Shown here: positions 31,019 to 41,961 of the stretch, one piece after another
How the letters are laid out: every line of letters begins with the position of its first letter
How positions within the stretch are numbered: the stretch's first letter is position 1
Origin: Orobanche coerulescens
Taxonomy: Eukaryota > Streptophyta > Magnoliopsida > Lamiales > Orobanchaceae
Length of the DNA: 64,000 bases
Direction: 5' to 3'
Assembly: GCA_033398695.1 (NCBI GenBank)
Contig: CM065802.1
Location: 141,470,096 to 141,534,095 of the forward strand
Notes under the pieces: generated by a model
The model's database searches: none
Seen by the model: the letters and a program-made list of their open reading frames with translations, nothing else
Told to the model about the DNA's origin: nothing
Made by a program: the position numbers and the translations under genes

Positions 31019-33010
31019 TGTAACACCCCCAAGTTATTCAGGGTATATTACAGTGCCGTGAACCCCACCGTGGGACCCACAAGGCTAATCATACGCGGAA
31101 CTATAAAACTTGACCGAGAAGGTCCAAATACAATGAAATGAAAGACGATACAAAGGGTATCCAAACCATATCCAATGTATCCAAATACATTACAGTACAA
31201 AATCAAAACCTCGGCAACACAGGCCGGAACATCAAGGAAGACTGAAAACAAACAATACTCGAGTATTCAATAACCATTCCAGTACAACAACACTGAATGG
31301 AGGAACACAAAACATAACCGGGGATAAGACACAGTATAACGCTTGCCCATCATCTTCATGCCGACCCGATACTTGCCTATCCGCTCTACTGGAACCTGAA
31401 ATACATAAAAAATATTTCCCCCATAAAGGGGTTAGCCGTCGAATAGCTAGTGCAAGTATATCAAGTATGAAATACAATACTCCTCGACAATAAAGTAAAG
31501 GTAACCGTCAATTAATCAATTCAAGACCAGTGTTCCGGAATAACTAAATCTCATAGCATCACATCAATACATACATGATCAACCGTGGAACCGCACCAGA
31601 GGCTACGGAACCCTCAGGGGACCCGTCGGCCCGCCCCAGAGTGGTTAACCCAAATTATATGTGGAATCGCACCAAAGGCTACGAAACCCTCAGGGGACCT
31701 ATCGGCCCGCCCCAGAGTGGATATAAACAATCATGCCATTCATATATCTTACTTTCAAAGTCGAGAACGTACAATCATAAATATATACTTGCCTTTGAGA
31801 CATCGAGAAATTGAACGGAAAAGAGTATGAGTTCGGTAGGTCCAAGAATGCACTTCCGGCACCTAAACGATTCGTAAGGTATATGATAATCAATAATCCA
31901 TACTCATAATTCACGAAGAATCTCCCGAATCCCATTTACGATTCACGAAAATACAAGGGTAAACAACTAGAGGTTGGAAAATCACCCAAACCCTCAGAAG
32001 TCCGAACACGGCACAAACCAATCCGTAAAATCATAGGAAAAGCATGTATACGGGATATATACATCATAATCTCAAGGTTCTCAAGCTTCAAAACGGATAA
32101 ATCGGACGAATCTAGGAAAAAACCCAAATTTCCCAAAAAATAGGGTTCTAAGGATTTTTACCTTGATTTGGACGATAGAATGGATTAGATGTTGTGTAAT
32201 ACTTGTTCTCCAACCAAAGATGTTGATGTTTGAAGATGGATCGCTTCCAATTGCTAAAATCACCTCTCCCGAGCTTCTCCCGTCGAAAATGAGTGAAGAG
32301 AATGAAAAATGACGAAATGGAAGTCAACTGTCCAATATATACTCGCCCAGTCTAGCGCACGCTACGCCTCGATTATTAGAGTGCGCTAGCGAGGTCACCG
32401 GGTAGTCCAGTGGATTCTGCCGGCCCCGTTAGCGTGCGCTAATCGCCTAATCTTAGCGTCCGCTAGCCAAAAATGGTGTCCAGAAACTGGAGTCCATAAC
32501 CTACTGTCCTCTGCCCTGCTCGAGTCTTAGCGTGCGCTACACAGCTCTTATAGCGTGCGCTATCCGAATACTAGCATACGTTACTTGATAGTCCTAAAGA
32601 CTTGACAACCTCACTGCCTCTGCCTACCAGCCCGTTAGCATGCGCTACGGACGGATGTTAGCGCGCGCTACTAACCACTAATAGAGTGCGTTAACGAACT
32701 CCTAGTGCGCGTTAACTGCCAGTCCAGAAAGCAGTATGAGTTACTGGTTCTGACCTGACTGGTCCCTTAGCACGCGCTACGGCTCAAAGCTAGCGTGCGC
32801 TACTCAAGCAGAATTATCGTGCGTGAGCCTAGGCCTAGCGTGCGCTATTTCTCTAACCCAGAACACTTCCGCAAGGTCTAAACAACACGATTGTGATCCA
32901 ACAAGATACGAAACTCTATAACAATATCGACAACATCACCAAGAGTTTACAGAGCGATGAAATAAGAAAAACGGCAAGGTCAAACAGTCAATAAAAGTAC
33001 GGGTATTACA
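31019..33010 (-). repeat. Gypsy-a LTR a (3' LTR)
   Basis: Plus-strand ends are TGTAACACCCCC and GGGTATTACA. It contains a 74-bp direct duplication (about 31577-31725, with the shared CCCTCAGGGGACC) and a long section (32340-32850) with many TTAGCGTGCGCTA palindromes. Confidence 0.9.
32340..32855. repeat. Dispersed palindromic motif cluster in LTR a
   Basis: About twenty copies of a 10-14 bp near-palindrome, TTAGCGTGCGCTA and variants (TAGCGCACGCTA, TAGCGCGCGCTA), are spaced by unrelated 15-40 bp. The same block recurs at 39245-39775, 41275-41795 and 43285-43775 in the other LTR copies. Confidence 0.85.
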
Positions 33011-33024
33011 TTCTCCCCCTCTAA
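33011..33024 (-). promoter_or_regulatory. Polypurine tract of Gypsy-a
   Basis: On the minus strand AGAGGGGGAGAA lies immediately before the 3' LTR start TGTAATACCC. Confidence 0.75.
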
Positions 33025-33045
33025 AAAGAAGTTTCATCCAGAAAC

Positions 33046-33366
33046 TTAAGAAATAAAAAGTTCGGAGTACTTCGACCACATCTTCTCTTCTGTTTCCCAA
33101 GTCGCCTCCTCGACTCCATGTCTTGACCATTGCACTTTAACCAGTGGAATGGTCTTATGCCGAAGTTGTTTCTCGCGACGCTCAAGTATCTTCATGGGTC
33201 TCTCTGGAAAGGTAATATCCCCGGCTACATCAATCTCACTGTAGTCGATAACGTGGCTCGGATCCAGCACGTACTTTCTCAACTGAGACACATGAAAAAC
33301 ACTATGGACGTGACTTAAAGCTGGAGTCAACGCCAAGCGATGAGCTAAAGCTCCAACCCTGTCCAA
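33046..33366 (-). pseudogene. pol: Gypsy-a integrase tail with chromodomain-like end
   Basis: The piece carries LSHVHSVFHVSQLRKYVLDP, the end of the gypsy integrase. PERPMKILERREKQLRHKTI and VKVQWSRHGVEEATWETEE follow, the C-terminal chromodomain-like block of the Tekay/Del chromovirus clade. In chromoviruses this domain is thought to guide integration to chromatin. It is in a different frame from the integrase core. Confidence 0.85.
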
Positions 33367-34250
33367 GATCTCGAAAGATCCGATATACTTCGGACTAAGT
33401 TCCCCTTTTTACCGAAGCGGAAAACCCCTCTGGTCGGCGACACCTTGAGTAAGACATGATCCCCCACTTCGAACTCCAAGCGTCGATGACGAGTATCAGC
33501 ATAAGATTTCTGATGGCTCTGGGCAGTCAGCAATCGATCCCGGATAATAGAAATATTTTCCTTAGTCTCCATCAACATATCCGGTTCCGTTCCAATTAGC
33601 TCCGAAGCCTCGTCCCAACTCAATGGCGACCTACATCGCCTACCATAAAGTGCCTCGAATGGTGCCATTTCGATCGACGCATGCCAACTATTATTGTAGG
33701 CAAACTCGATCAACGGTAAGTGAAGATCCCAATCATTACTCCAGTCTAAGGCACAAGCTCGCAACATATCCTCCAATGTCTGAATCATCCTCTCTGTCTG
33801 ACCGTCTGAGTGAAGATCAAAGGACGTGCTCAATCTCAACTCAGTACCCAAAGCCTGATGAACGGCCTGCCAAAAATGTGATACGAAACGACCGTCTCTA
33901 TCAGAAACAATGGTCCTGGGGGCACCGTGCAATCTTACGATCTCAGCTATAAAAGTTCGAGGCAATCTATCCAGTCCCCAAGTATCCTTAATACCCAAGA
34001 AGTGTGCAGACTTGGTCAACCGATCGACGATTACCCAAATCATATTCATCCCGGCCCTAGTTCTCGGCATGCCAGTGATGAAATCCATAGAGATGTCTTC
34101 CCACTTCCACTCGGGAATAGGAAGCGGCTTCAACAACCCCGCTGGTCGTTGATGTTCGATCTTGACTTGTTGACACGTCAAGCACTGTAGCACAAATTCC
34201 GCGACATCCTTCTTCATGTTGTTCCACCAAAAATTTCCTTTCAAGTCCTT
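33345..34250 (-). pseudogene. pol: Gypsy-a integrase core
   Basis: Zinc-domain end [19 protein letters not shown]. Core ISMDFITGMPRTRAGMNMIW (first aspartate), TIVSDRDGRFVSHFW (second aspartate) and SDGQTERMIQTLEDMLRA (glutamate). Then PFEALYGRRCRSPL and the C-terminal GDHVLLKVSPTRGVFRFGKKG. The 299-codon reading is open until a shift near 33400. This is the region missing from both Gypsy-b copies. Confidence 0.9.
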
Positions 34251-35024
34251 CTACATCTTACTCGTTCCGGGGTGGATTGAGTAAGGCGTAGCATGGGCTT
34301 CTCGGAGAATTCTCTGCCTTAACTCTAAATCATTCGGAACACAAAGCCTGCCCTGAAATCTCAGAATACTATCCTCGTGAACCATAAATCCAGGAGCTTT
34401 TCCTTTAATTACATCTTCCTTCAGTTGAGAGATCATCGGGTCACTCCACTGTTTCCCTTTGATGTCGTCAACCAAGGACGAAGTAATTTCGAGAGTACAC
34501 AACTGTCCTTGTACTCGTTGAAGCCAAACTTCTATCCCTTGCTCGATTAAATCCTGACGAATCTTCGTCTGAGATGTAAGAACCTCGAGCATTTGAAGAG
34601 ATGCCGATTTGCGGCTCAAAGCATCCGCGACGATATTGGCTTTTCCGGGGTGGTAAAGAATTTCCAAATCGTAATCCTTTATCAACTCTAACTAACGTCT
34701 CTGTATCATATTCAGATCTTTCTGACTGAAAATATACTTCAGGCTCTTGTGATCGGTATAAATCCGACACGGAGAACCATACAAGTAATGCCGCCAAATC
34801 TTTAGTGCGAAGACAATTGCGTCCAACTCCAAATCATGAGTAGGATAATTCATCTCATACGGCTTTAATTGTCATGACACAAAAGCTATCGTCTTATTAT
34901 GCTGCATAAGCACACAGCCAAGACCTTGACCCGAAGCGTCACTATAAACCGCAAAGCCCTCATTACCATATGGTAAAGCTAAAATCGGCGCTGAAGTCAA
35001 ACGTCTCTTCAGCTCATCGAAGCT
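34251..35024 (-). pseudogene. pol: Gypsy-a RNase H and integrase zinc region
   Basis: RNase H blocks are readable: [37 protein letters not shown] and [18 protein letters not shown]. They are interrupted by TGA within VSRQLKPYE (near 34876) and by TAG at the [11 protein letters not shown] block (near 34693). The last piece (34685-34251) has [20 protein letters not shown] and ILREAHATPYSIHPGTSKM, with a TAG after SKM. Confidence 0.85.
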
Positions 35025-35990
35025 CTATTGTCTCTCCATCGTCCAAACAAACTCTTCCATTTTCTGGAGTAATTTCGTAAGCGGACGAGCGAGTTTCGAG
35101 AACCCCTCGACAAACCGACGGTAATACCAAGCAAGGCCCAAAAAACTACGAACTACCTTAACATTTTTAGGCGGTGCCCAATCTAGCACTGCCTCAATCT
35201 TCTGTGGGTCTATACGAACCCCTTCGGCCGAAATCACATGGCCGAGAAACATAACTTCCTCCAACCAGAACTCACATTTTGAGAATTTTGCATAGAGGTG
35301 CTCGGTTCTCAAAATATCTAGTACCAAACGCAAGTGTCGGGCATGTTCTTCTTTATCTCGAGAATAGATCAGAATGTCATCAATAAAGACGACCACACAC
35401 CTATCGAGATACTCGATGAAAATCTTATTCATTAACTGCATGAATACTGTCGGTGCATTAGTCAACCCAAAAGGCATAACTATAAATTCATAATGCCCAT
35501 ATCTCGTCCGAAATGCCGTCTTCGGAACGTCGGACTCTCTCACCCTGAGCTGATAATACCCTGATCTTAAATCAATTTTCGAGAAAATTGCAGCCCCCTG
35601 CAACTGATCAAATAAATCGTCTATACGAGGCAAAGGGTACTTGTTCTTGATGGTTACTTTGTTCAGCTCACGGTAGTCGATGCACAAACGTAGTGAATCA
35701 CCCTTCTTCTTCACAAAAAGAACAGGCGCGCCCCAAGGCGAATCGCTCGGTTTGATGTACCCTCTTTCCAGAAGTTCTCCCAACTGATTCTTTAATTCTT
35801 GCATCTCGGAAGGTGCCATTCGATAAGGTGCCTTAGAAATCGGAGCCGTATCTGGCTCAAGTCCACAGAAAATTATATCTCCCGATCTGGTGGTAATCCC
35901 GGGAGATCGTCTGGAAAAACATCGGGATACTCATTAACAACTGGAATCGAAGATAAATCGACTTCGTTCCCTTCCGTTTTCAAGACATAA
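35025..35990 (-). pseudogene. pol: Gypsy-a reverse transcriptase
   Basis: The 264-codon reading (35819-35025) has [38 protein letters not shown], the catalytic [12 protein letters not shown] and [19 protein letters not shown]. These are complete RT palm motifs of the gypsy type. Upstream sequence to 35990 corresponds to the protease-RT connector ([14 protein letters not shown]) and is frameshifted. A stop follows MERQ at 35025. Confidence 0.9.
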
Positions 35991-35992
35991 CA

Positions 35993-36712
35993 TCAATAGC
36001 CCGTACAACCTTTATTCAAAAGTTTTACGGCCTTCATGGCGCTGATAAGTAACTTGGATTGGCCCGCCTTACGTCCCAAAAATGAGTACTCGGATCCGTC
36101 TTTAGTCATCACGGTGATAACCTTAGTACGGTAATTCATAATCGCTTGGTGACTATCAAGCCAATCCTCGCCGAGGATCACGTCCTCGCCTACCATATCA
36201 ACTACAATCAGATTCGATAACCATTCCATACCGGATATAATCACCAGAAAATCTTTAATCTCCCAGTTTCCTACAATTCTATCCCCGCTAGGTAGTTTCA
36301 CAATAAAGGAATCGCAAGCAGTCATACAAGTTATATTCAAACGGCGTACACACTCCAAGGAAATAAAAGAATGTGTAGCACCCGTATCAAAAAGCACACG
36401 GACTAGATGCGATGAAATATGAATGGTACCTGAAGCCACCACCGTGTCGGGTTCATCTGTTCGATGCATATCATAGACTCGTGGTTGTACCGAACTGACG
36501 CTAGAGTTTCCCCCTCCAGCGTTCTGACCCCGTCCTCGGCCCCTGCCGTAATTCTGCTGAGATTGACCAAAAGATTGCCGCTGATTAACGCCTTGGTCAA
36601 GTGGTGCTGGGGCAGAAGCCCGAATGTCTAAAGTCTGATTTGGTTCGGAACAATAATCCGCTCTATGTCCCATCTGTCCGCAAGTGTGACACTTCAACGG
36701 CGGAAATTGCAT
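35993..36712 (-). pseudogene. Gypsy-a second zinc knuckle and protease
   Basis: The piece opens within gag at the second zinc knuckle CHTCGQMGHRADYC, continues through a Gly/Gln/Arg-rich linker, then the aspartic protease RVLFDTGATHSFISLECV with an intact D-T-G. DVILGEDWLDSHQAIMNY follows. A frameshift separates it from the first knuckle CYNCGRPGHVNLEC (about 36755-36715). Confidence 0.87.
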
Positions 36713-36714
36713 TC

Positions 36715-37690
36715 TAAATTAACGTGGCCTGGACGACCACAATTATAGCAAGTCACCGTGCGATTTGTGGTGCCCAGAGCAGAACAGAAACCCCTCTATC
36801 CTTTAGCAGAACGTGACGACTGTCTGGCAGAAAGGTTAGTCGTCTGTGACCTCTGGAAGATGACACTCTTAGAGCCAGAAAAATTTCCCGCGATCTTCTG
36901 CTTCATCGATTCTTCAGTGGTATCGTTGTCAGGGCTTAACATATCATGGGCTAAAGCTCTGTCCTGATATTCCTTCAGTGTGGTTCCGGCCATGTACCGC
37001 CGTAAGTCCATATTCATCCGCATATCAAAATAACGGATCTTATCACGCTCGTTTTGCACTTGATCCTTCACGTGGATCAATTGTTAGTTGTACTCTACAA
37101 TTGCTTGCGAAATGGGAATATTCTGCGGGTTAGCCTCGAAAAAGGCTCGAATTCGGCCCTCTCACACCGGCCAAGGACAAAACTCGGCCTCCAAAAGCTC
37201 TTTAAATTCATCCCACGTGGCAACACGATCCTGTGGCTTGATGACTTTCCACCATGTAGCGGCCTCCTTGGTGAGGAAATACTGAGCAATCGGTACTTTC
37301 CTCACTTCGGGGCAATCAACCGCTTCAAAAATTTTCTCCAACTCCGCTACCCAATCTTCCCAACCTATCGGGTCTGTGGCACCGCCAAACTATGGAGGGT
37401 GCATACGGATTACATTCTGAAGCAAGGCATCCGCGTTCGGGTTCGGATTATTCAGCGGAACGGTTTGGGCTAAAATGGTAATCTCGTTAGCCAATTGTTG
37501 AAGTACATTCGCAACTCTAACGTCCGCGTTGTTCCCCTGTCCAGTCGACTGTTCGTGCTGACTTTCGGTGTCCGGATGCACCGAGTTCGATAAACTGGGG
37601 TTGGTTGACCCCGCAACAGAACTGAGGGAAACGGCCGCGCCACGTCTTCATCCACGTACACAGCCACGGCCCCTACCAGCTGACATATTG
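36715..37690 (-). pseudogene. gag: Gypsy-a gag
   Basis: The N-terminus is Gly/Arg-rich near 37690. VLQQLANEITILAQTVPLN (37500-37440) leads to a TAG after RMHPP (37390). Capsid blocks follow: WEDWVAELEKIFEAVDCPE, KVPIAQYFLTKEAATWW, and MRMNMDLRRYMAGTTLKEYQ in 37080-36796. Further stops lie near 37162, 37082 and 36796. At least four stops make this gag dead. Confidence 0.83.
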
Positions 37691-37903
37691 AAGAACACAC
37701 AAGGCAAATAAGTACAATTCAATCGCACGTCATCGAAGTGACTGATTCTCAAAATACCAAAAATAGAAGCAAAATGAATAAGGAAACACCAGAAGAGTAA
37801 GAGGTCTCACAAGTACTGTGATGATGGCAGAGTAGTGATACTGTGGACAAACGACGACTCAATCGACCCAAAAGACCGACAGCCTAGGTATCCATAGACC
37901 TAA

Positions 37904-37915
37904 GCTCCGATACCA
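37904..37915 (-). promoter_or_regulatory. Primer-binding site of Gypsy-a
   Basis: On the minus strand TGGTATCGGAGC follows the LTR b end GGTGTTACA after GAATA. It is complementary to the initiator tRNA-Met 3' end except for one base. Confidence 0.85.
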
Positions 37916-37920
37916 TATTC

Positions 37921-39936
37921 TGTAACACCCCCAAGTTATTTAGGGTATATTACAGCGCCGTGAACCCCACCGTGGGACCCACAAGGCTAATCATACGCGG
38001 AACTATAAAACTTGACCGAGAAGGTCCAAATAGAATGAAATGAAAGACGATACAAAGGGTATCCAAACCATGTCCAATGTATCCAAATACATTACAGTAC
38101 AAAATCAAAACCTCGGCAACACAGGGCGGAACATCAAGGAAGAATGAAAACAAACAATACTGGAGTATTCAATAACCACTCCAATACAACAACACTGAAT
38201 GGAGGAACACAAAACATAACCGGAGATAAGACACAGTATTACGCTTGCCCATCATCTTCATGCCGACCCGATACCTGCCTATCCGCTCTCCTGGAACCTG
38301 AAATACATAAAAAGTATTTCCCCCATAAAGGGTTTAACCGTCGAATAACTTGTGCAAGTATATCAAGTATGAAACACAATACTCCTCGACAATAAAGTAA
38401 AGGTAACCGTCAATTCATCAATTCAAGACCAGTATTCCGGAATAACTAAATCTCATATCATCATATCAATACATACATGATCAACCGTGGAACCGCACCA
38501 GAGGCTACGGAACCCTCAGGGGACCCGTCGGCCCGCCCCAGAGTGGTTAACCCAAATTATCCGTGGAATCGCACCAAAGGCTATGAAACCCTCAGGGGAC
38601 CTATCCGCCCGCCCCAGAGTGGATAAAAACAATCATGCCTTTAATATATCTTACTTTCAAAGTCGAGAACGTACAATCATAAATATATACTTGCCTTTGA
38701 GACATCGAGAAATTGAACGGAAAAGAGTATGAGTTCGGTAGGTCCAAGAACGTGCTTTCGGCACCTAAACGATTCGTAAGGGATATGATAATCAATAATC
38801 CATACTCATAATTTATGAACAAAACTCCCGAAACCTGTTTACGATTCACGAAAATACAAGGGTAAACAACTAGAGGTTGGAAAATCACCCAAACCCTCAC
38901 AAGTCCGAACAAGGCACAAACCAATCCGTAAAATCGTAGGAAAATCATGTATACGGGATAGATACATCATAATGTCAAGGTTCTCAAGCTTCAAAATGGA
39001 TAAATCGGACGAATCTAGGAAAAACCCCAAAATTCCCAAAAAATAGGGTTCTAAGGATTTTTACCTTGATTTGACGATAGAATGAATTAGATGTTGTGTA
39101 ATACTTGTCCTCCAACCAAATATGTTGATGTTTGAAGATGAATCGCTTCCAATCGCCCAAAATCGGCTCTCCCGAGCTTCTCCCGTCGAAAATGAGTGAA
39201 GAGAATGAAAAATGACGAAATGGAAGTCAACTGTCCAAAATATACTCGCCCTGTCTAGCGCACACTCCGCCTCGATTATTAGCGTGCGCTAGCGAGTTCA
39301 CAGGGTAGTCCAGTGGCTTCTGCCGGCCCCGTTAGCATATGCTAATCGCCTCATCTTAGCGTGCGCTAGCCAAAAATGGTGTCCAGAAATTGTAGTCCAG
39401 AACCTACTGTCCTCTACCCTGCTCGAGTCTTAGCATGTGCTACCACTATGTCTTAGCGTGCGCTACGCAGCTCTTATAGCGTGCGCTATCCCAAGACTAG
39501 CGTACGTTACTTGATAGTAAAGAAAACCTGACAACCTCACTGCCTCTGCCAACCAGCCCGTTAGCGTGCGCTACGGACGGATGTTAGCGGGCGATACTGA
39601 CCACTAATAGCGTGCGTTAACGAACTCCTAGCGCGCGTTAACTGCCAGTCCAGAAAGCAGTATGAGTTACTGGTTCTGACCTGACTGGTCCCTTAGTGCG
39701 CACTATGGCTCAAAGTTAGCGTGCGCTACTCAAGCAGAATTAGCGTGCGTTAGCCTAGGCCTAGCGTGCGCTATTTCTCTGACCCAGAACACTTCCGCAA
39801 GGTCTAAACAACACAATTGTGATCCAACAAGATATGAAACTCTATAACAATATCGACAACATCACCAAGAGTTTACAGAGCGACGAAATAAGAAAAACGG
39901 CACGGTCAAACAATTAATAAAAGTACGGGTATTACA
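37921..39936 (-). repeat. Gypsy-a LTR b (5' LTR adjacent to the internal region)
   Basis: Full-length LTR with plus-strand ends TGTAACACCCCC and GGGTATTACA, 2016 bp. It is followed by the 7-bp spacer TTTATTC and then another LTR. Confidence 0.9.
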
Positions 39937-39943
39937 TTTATTC

Positions 39944-41954
39944 TGTAACACCCCCAAGTTATTCAGGGTATATTACAGCGCCGTGAACCCCACCGTGTGA
40001 TCCACAAGGCTAATCATACGCGGAACTATAAAACTTGACCGAGAAGGTCCAAATACAATGAAATGAAAGACGATACAAAGGGAATCCAAACCATGTCCAA
40101 TGTATCCAAATACATTACAGTACAAAATCAAAACCTCGGCAACACAGGTCGGAACATCAAGGAAGACTGAAAACAAACAATACTCGAGTATTCAATAACC
40201 ATTATAGTACAACAACACTGAATGGAGGATCACAAAACATAACCGGAGATAAGACACAGTATCACGCTTGCCCATCATCTTTATGCCGACCTGATACCTG
40301 CCTATCTGCTTTCCTGGAACCTGAAATATATAAAAAGTATTTCCCCCATAAAGGGGTTAGCCGTCGAATAGCTAGTGCAAGTATATCAAGTATGAAACAA
40401 AATACTCCTCGACAATAAATTAATGGTAACCGTCAATTCATCAATTCAATACCAGTATTCCGGAATAACTAAATCTCATAGCATCACATCAATACATACA
40501 TGATCAACCGTATAACCGCACCAGAGGCTACCGAACCCTCAGGGGACCCGTCGGCCCGCCCCAGAGTGGTTAACCCAAATTATCTGTGGAATCGCACCAA
40601 AGGCTACGAAACCCTCAGGGGACCTGTCGTCCCGCCCCAGAGTGGATATAAACAATCATGCCATTCATATATCTTACTTTCAAAGTCGAGAACGTACAAT
40701 CATAAATATATACTTGCCTTTGAGACATCGAGAAATTGAACGGAAAAGAGTATGAGTTCGGTAGGTCCAAGAACGTGCATCCGGCACCTAAACGATTCGT
40801 AAGGGATATAATAATCAATAATCCATACTCATAATTTACGAAGAAACTCCCAAAACCTGTTTACGATTCAGAAAATACAAGAGTAAACAACTAGAGGTTG
40901 GAAAATCACCCAAACCCTCACAAGTCCGAACACGGCACAAACCAATCCGTAAAATCATAGGAAAAGCATGTATACAGGATAGATACATCATAATGTCAAG
41001 GTTCTCAAGCTTCAAAATAGGATAAATCGTACGAATCTAGGAAAAACCCCAAAATTCCCAAAACAATAGGGTTCTAAGGATTTTTACCTTGATTTGGACG
41101 ATAGAATGGATTAGATGTTGTGTAATCCTTGTTCTCCAACCAAAGATGTTGATGTTTGAAGATGAATCGCTTCCAATCGCCCAAAATCGCCTCTCCCGAG
41201 CTTCTCCCGTCGAAAATGAGTGAAGAGAATGAAAAATGATGAAATGGAAGTCAACTGTCCAAAATATACTCGCCCCGACTAGCGCACGCTACGCCTAGAT
41301 TATTTGCGTGCGCTAGCGAGGTCACCGGGTAGTCCAGTGGCTTCTTCCGGCCCCGTTAGCATGCGCTAATCGCCTAATCTTAGCGTGCGCTAGCCAAAAA
41401 TGGTGTCCAGAAACTGGAGTCCAGAACCTACTGTCCTCTACCCTGCTCGAGTCTTAGCGTGCGCTACCGCTATGGCTTAGCGTACACTACGCAGCTCTTA
41501 TAGCGTGCGCTATCCCAAGACTAGCGTACGTTACTTGATAGTCTAGAAAACCTGACAACCTCACTGCCTCTGCCAACCAGCCCGTTAGCGTGCACTACGG
41601 ACGGATGTTACCGCGCGATACTGACCACTAATAGCTTGCGTTAACGAACTCTTAGCGTCGTTAGCGCGATCCGTAGCGATATGAGTTCTGAGTTACGATC
41701 GGCCGGTCCCTTAGCGCGCGCTACGGCTCAAAGCTAGCGTGCGCTACTCAAGCAGAATTAGCGTGCGTTAGCCTAGGCCTAGCGTGCGCTATTTCTCTGA
41801 CCCAGAACACTTCCGCAAGTTCTAAACAACACAATTGTGATCCAACAAGATACGAAACTCTATAACAATATCGACAACATCACCAAGAGTTTACAGAGCG
41901 ACGAAATAAGAAAAACAGCAAGGTCAAACAGTCAATAAAAGTACGGGTATTACA
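39944..41954 (-). repeat. Gypsy-a LTR c (extra tandem LTR)
   Basis: Full-length copy, 2011 bp. The 7-bp spacers on either side (TTTATTC at 39937-39943, ATTATTC at 41955-41961) both read GAATA plus two bases on the minus strand. GAATA is exactly the sequence between LTR and primer site in the full element. Confidence 0.9.
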
Positions 41955-41961
41955 ATTATTC

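Noticed and set aside
31048..31251. 66-67 codon minus-strand frame recurring in all four Gypsy-a LTRs
   Set aside because: It recurs with the LTR. Differences between copies are not biased to silent sites as far as I can see, and no start context or homology supports a protein.
31575..31830. 79-81 codon frames repeated in every Gypsy-a LTR (Pro/Arg-rich)
   Set aside because: They lie antisense to the element within the LTR sub-repeat and repeat only because the LTR does. No protein family is suggested.
32340..32855. Regularly repeated palindromes that could recall a CRISPR array
   Set aside because: Spacing is irregular, motifs vary, the context is plant LTR sequence, and no cas-like gene exists in the window.
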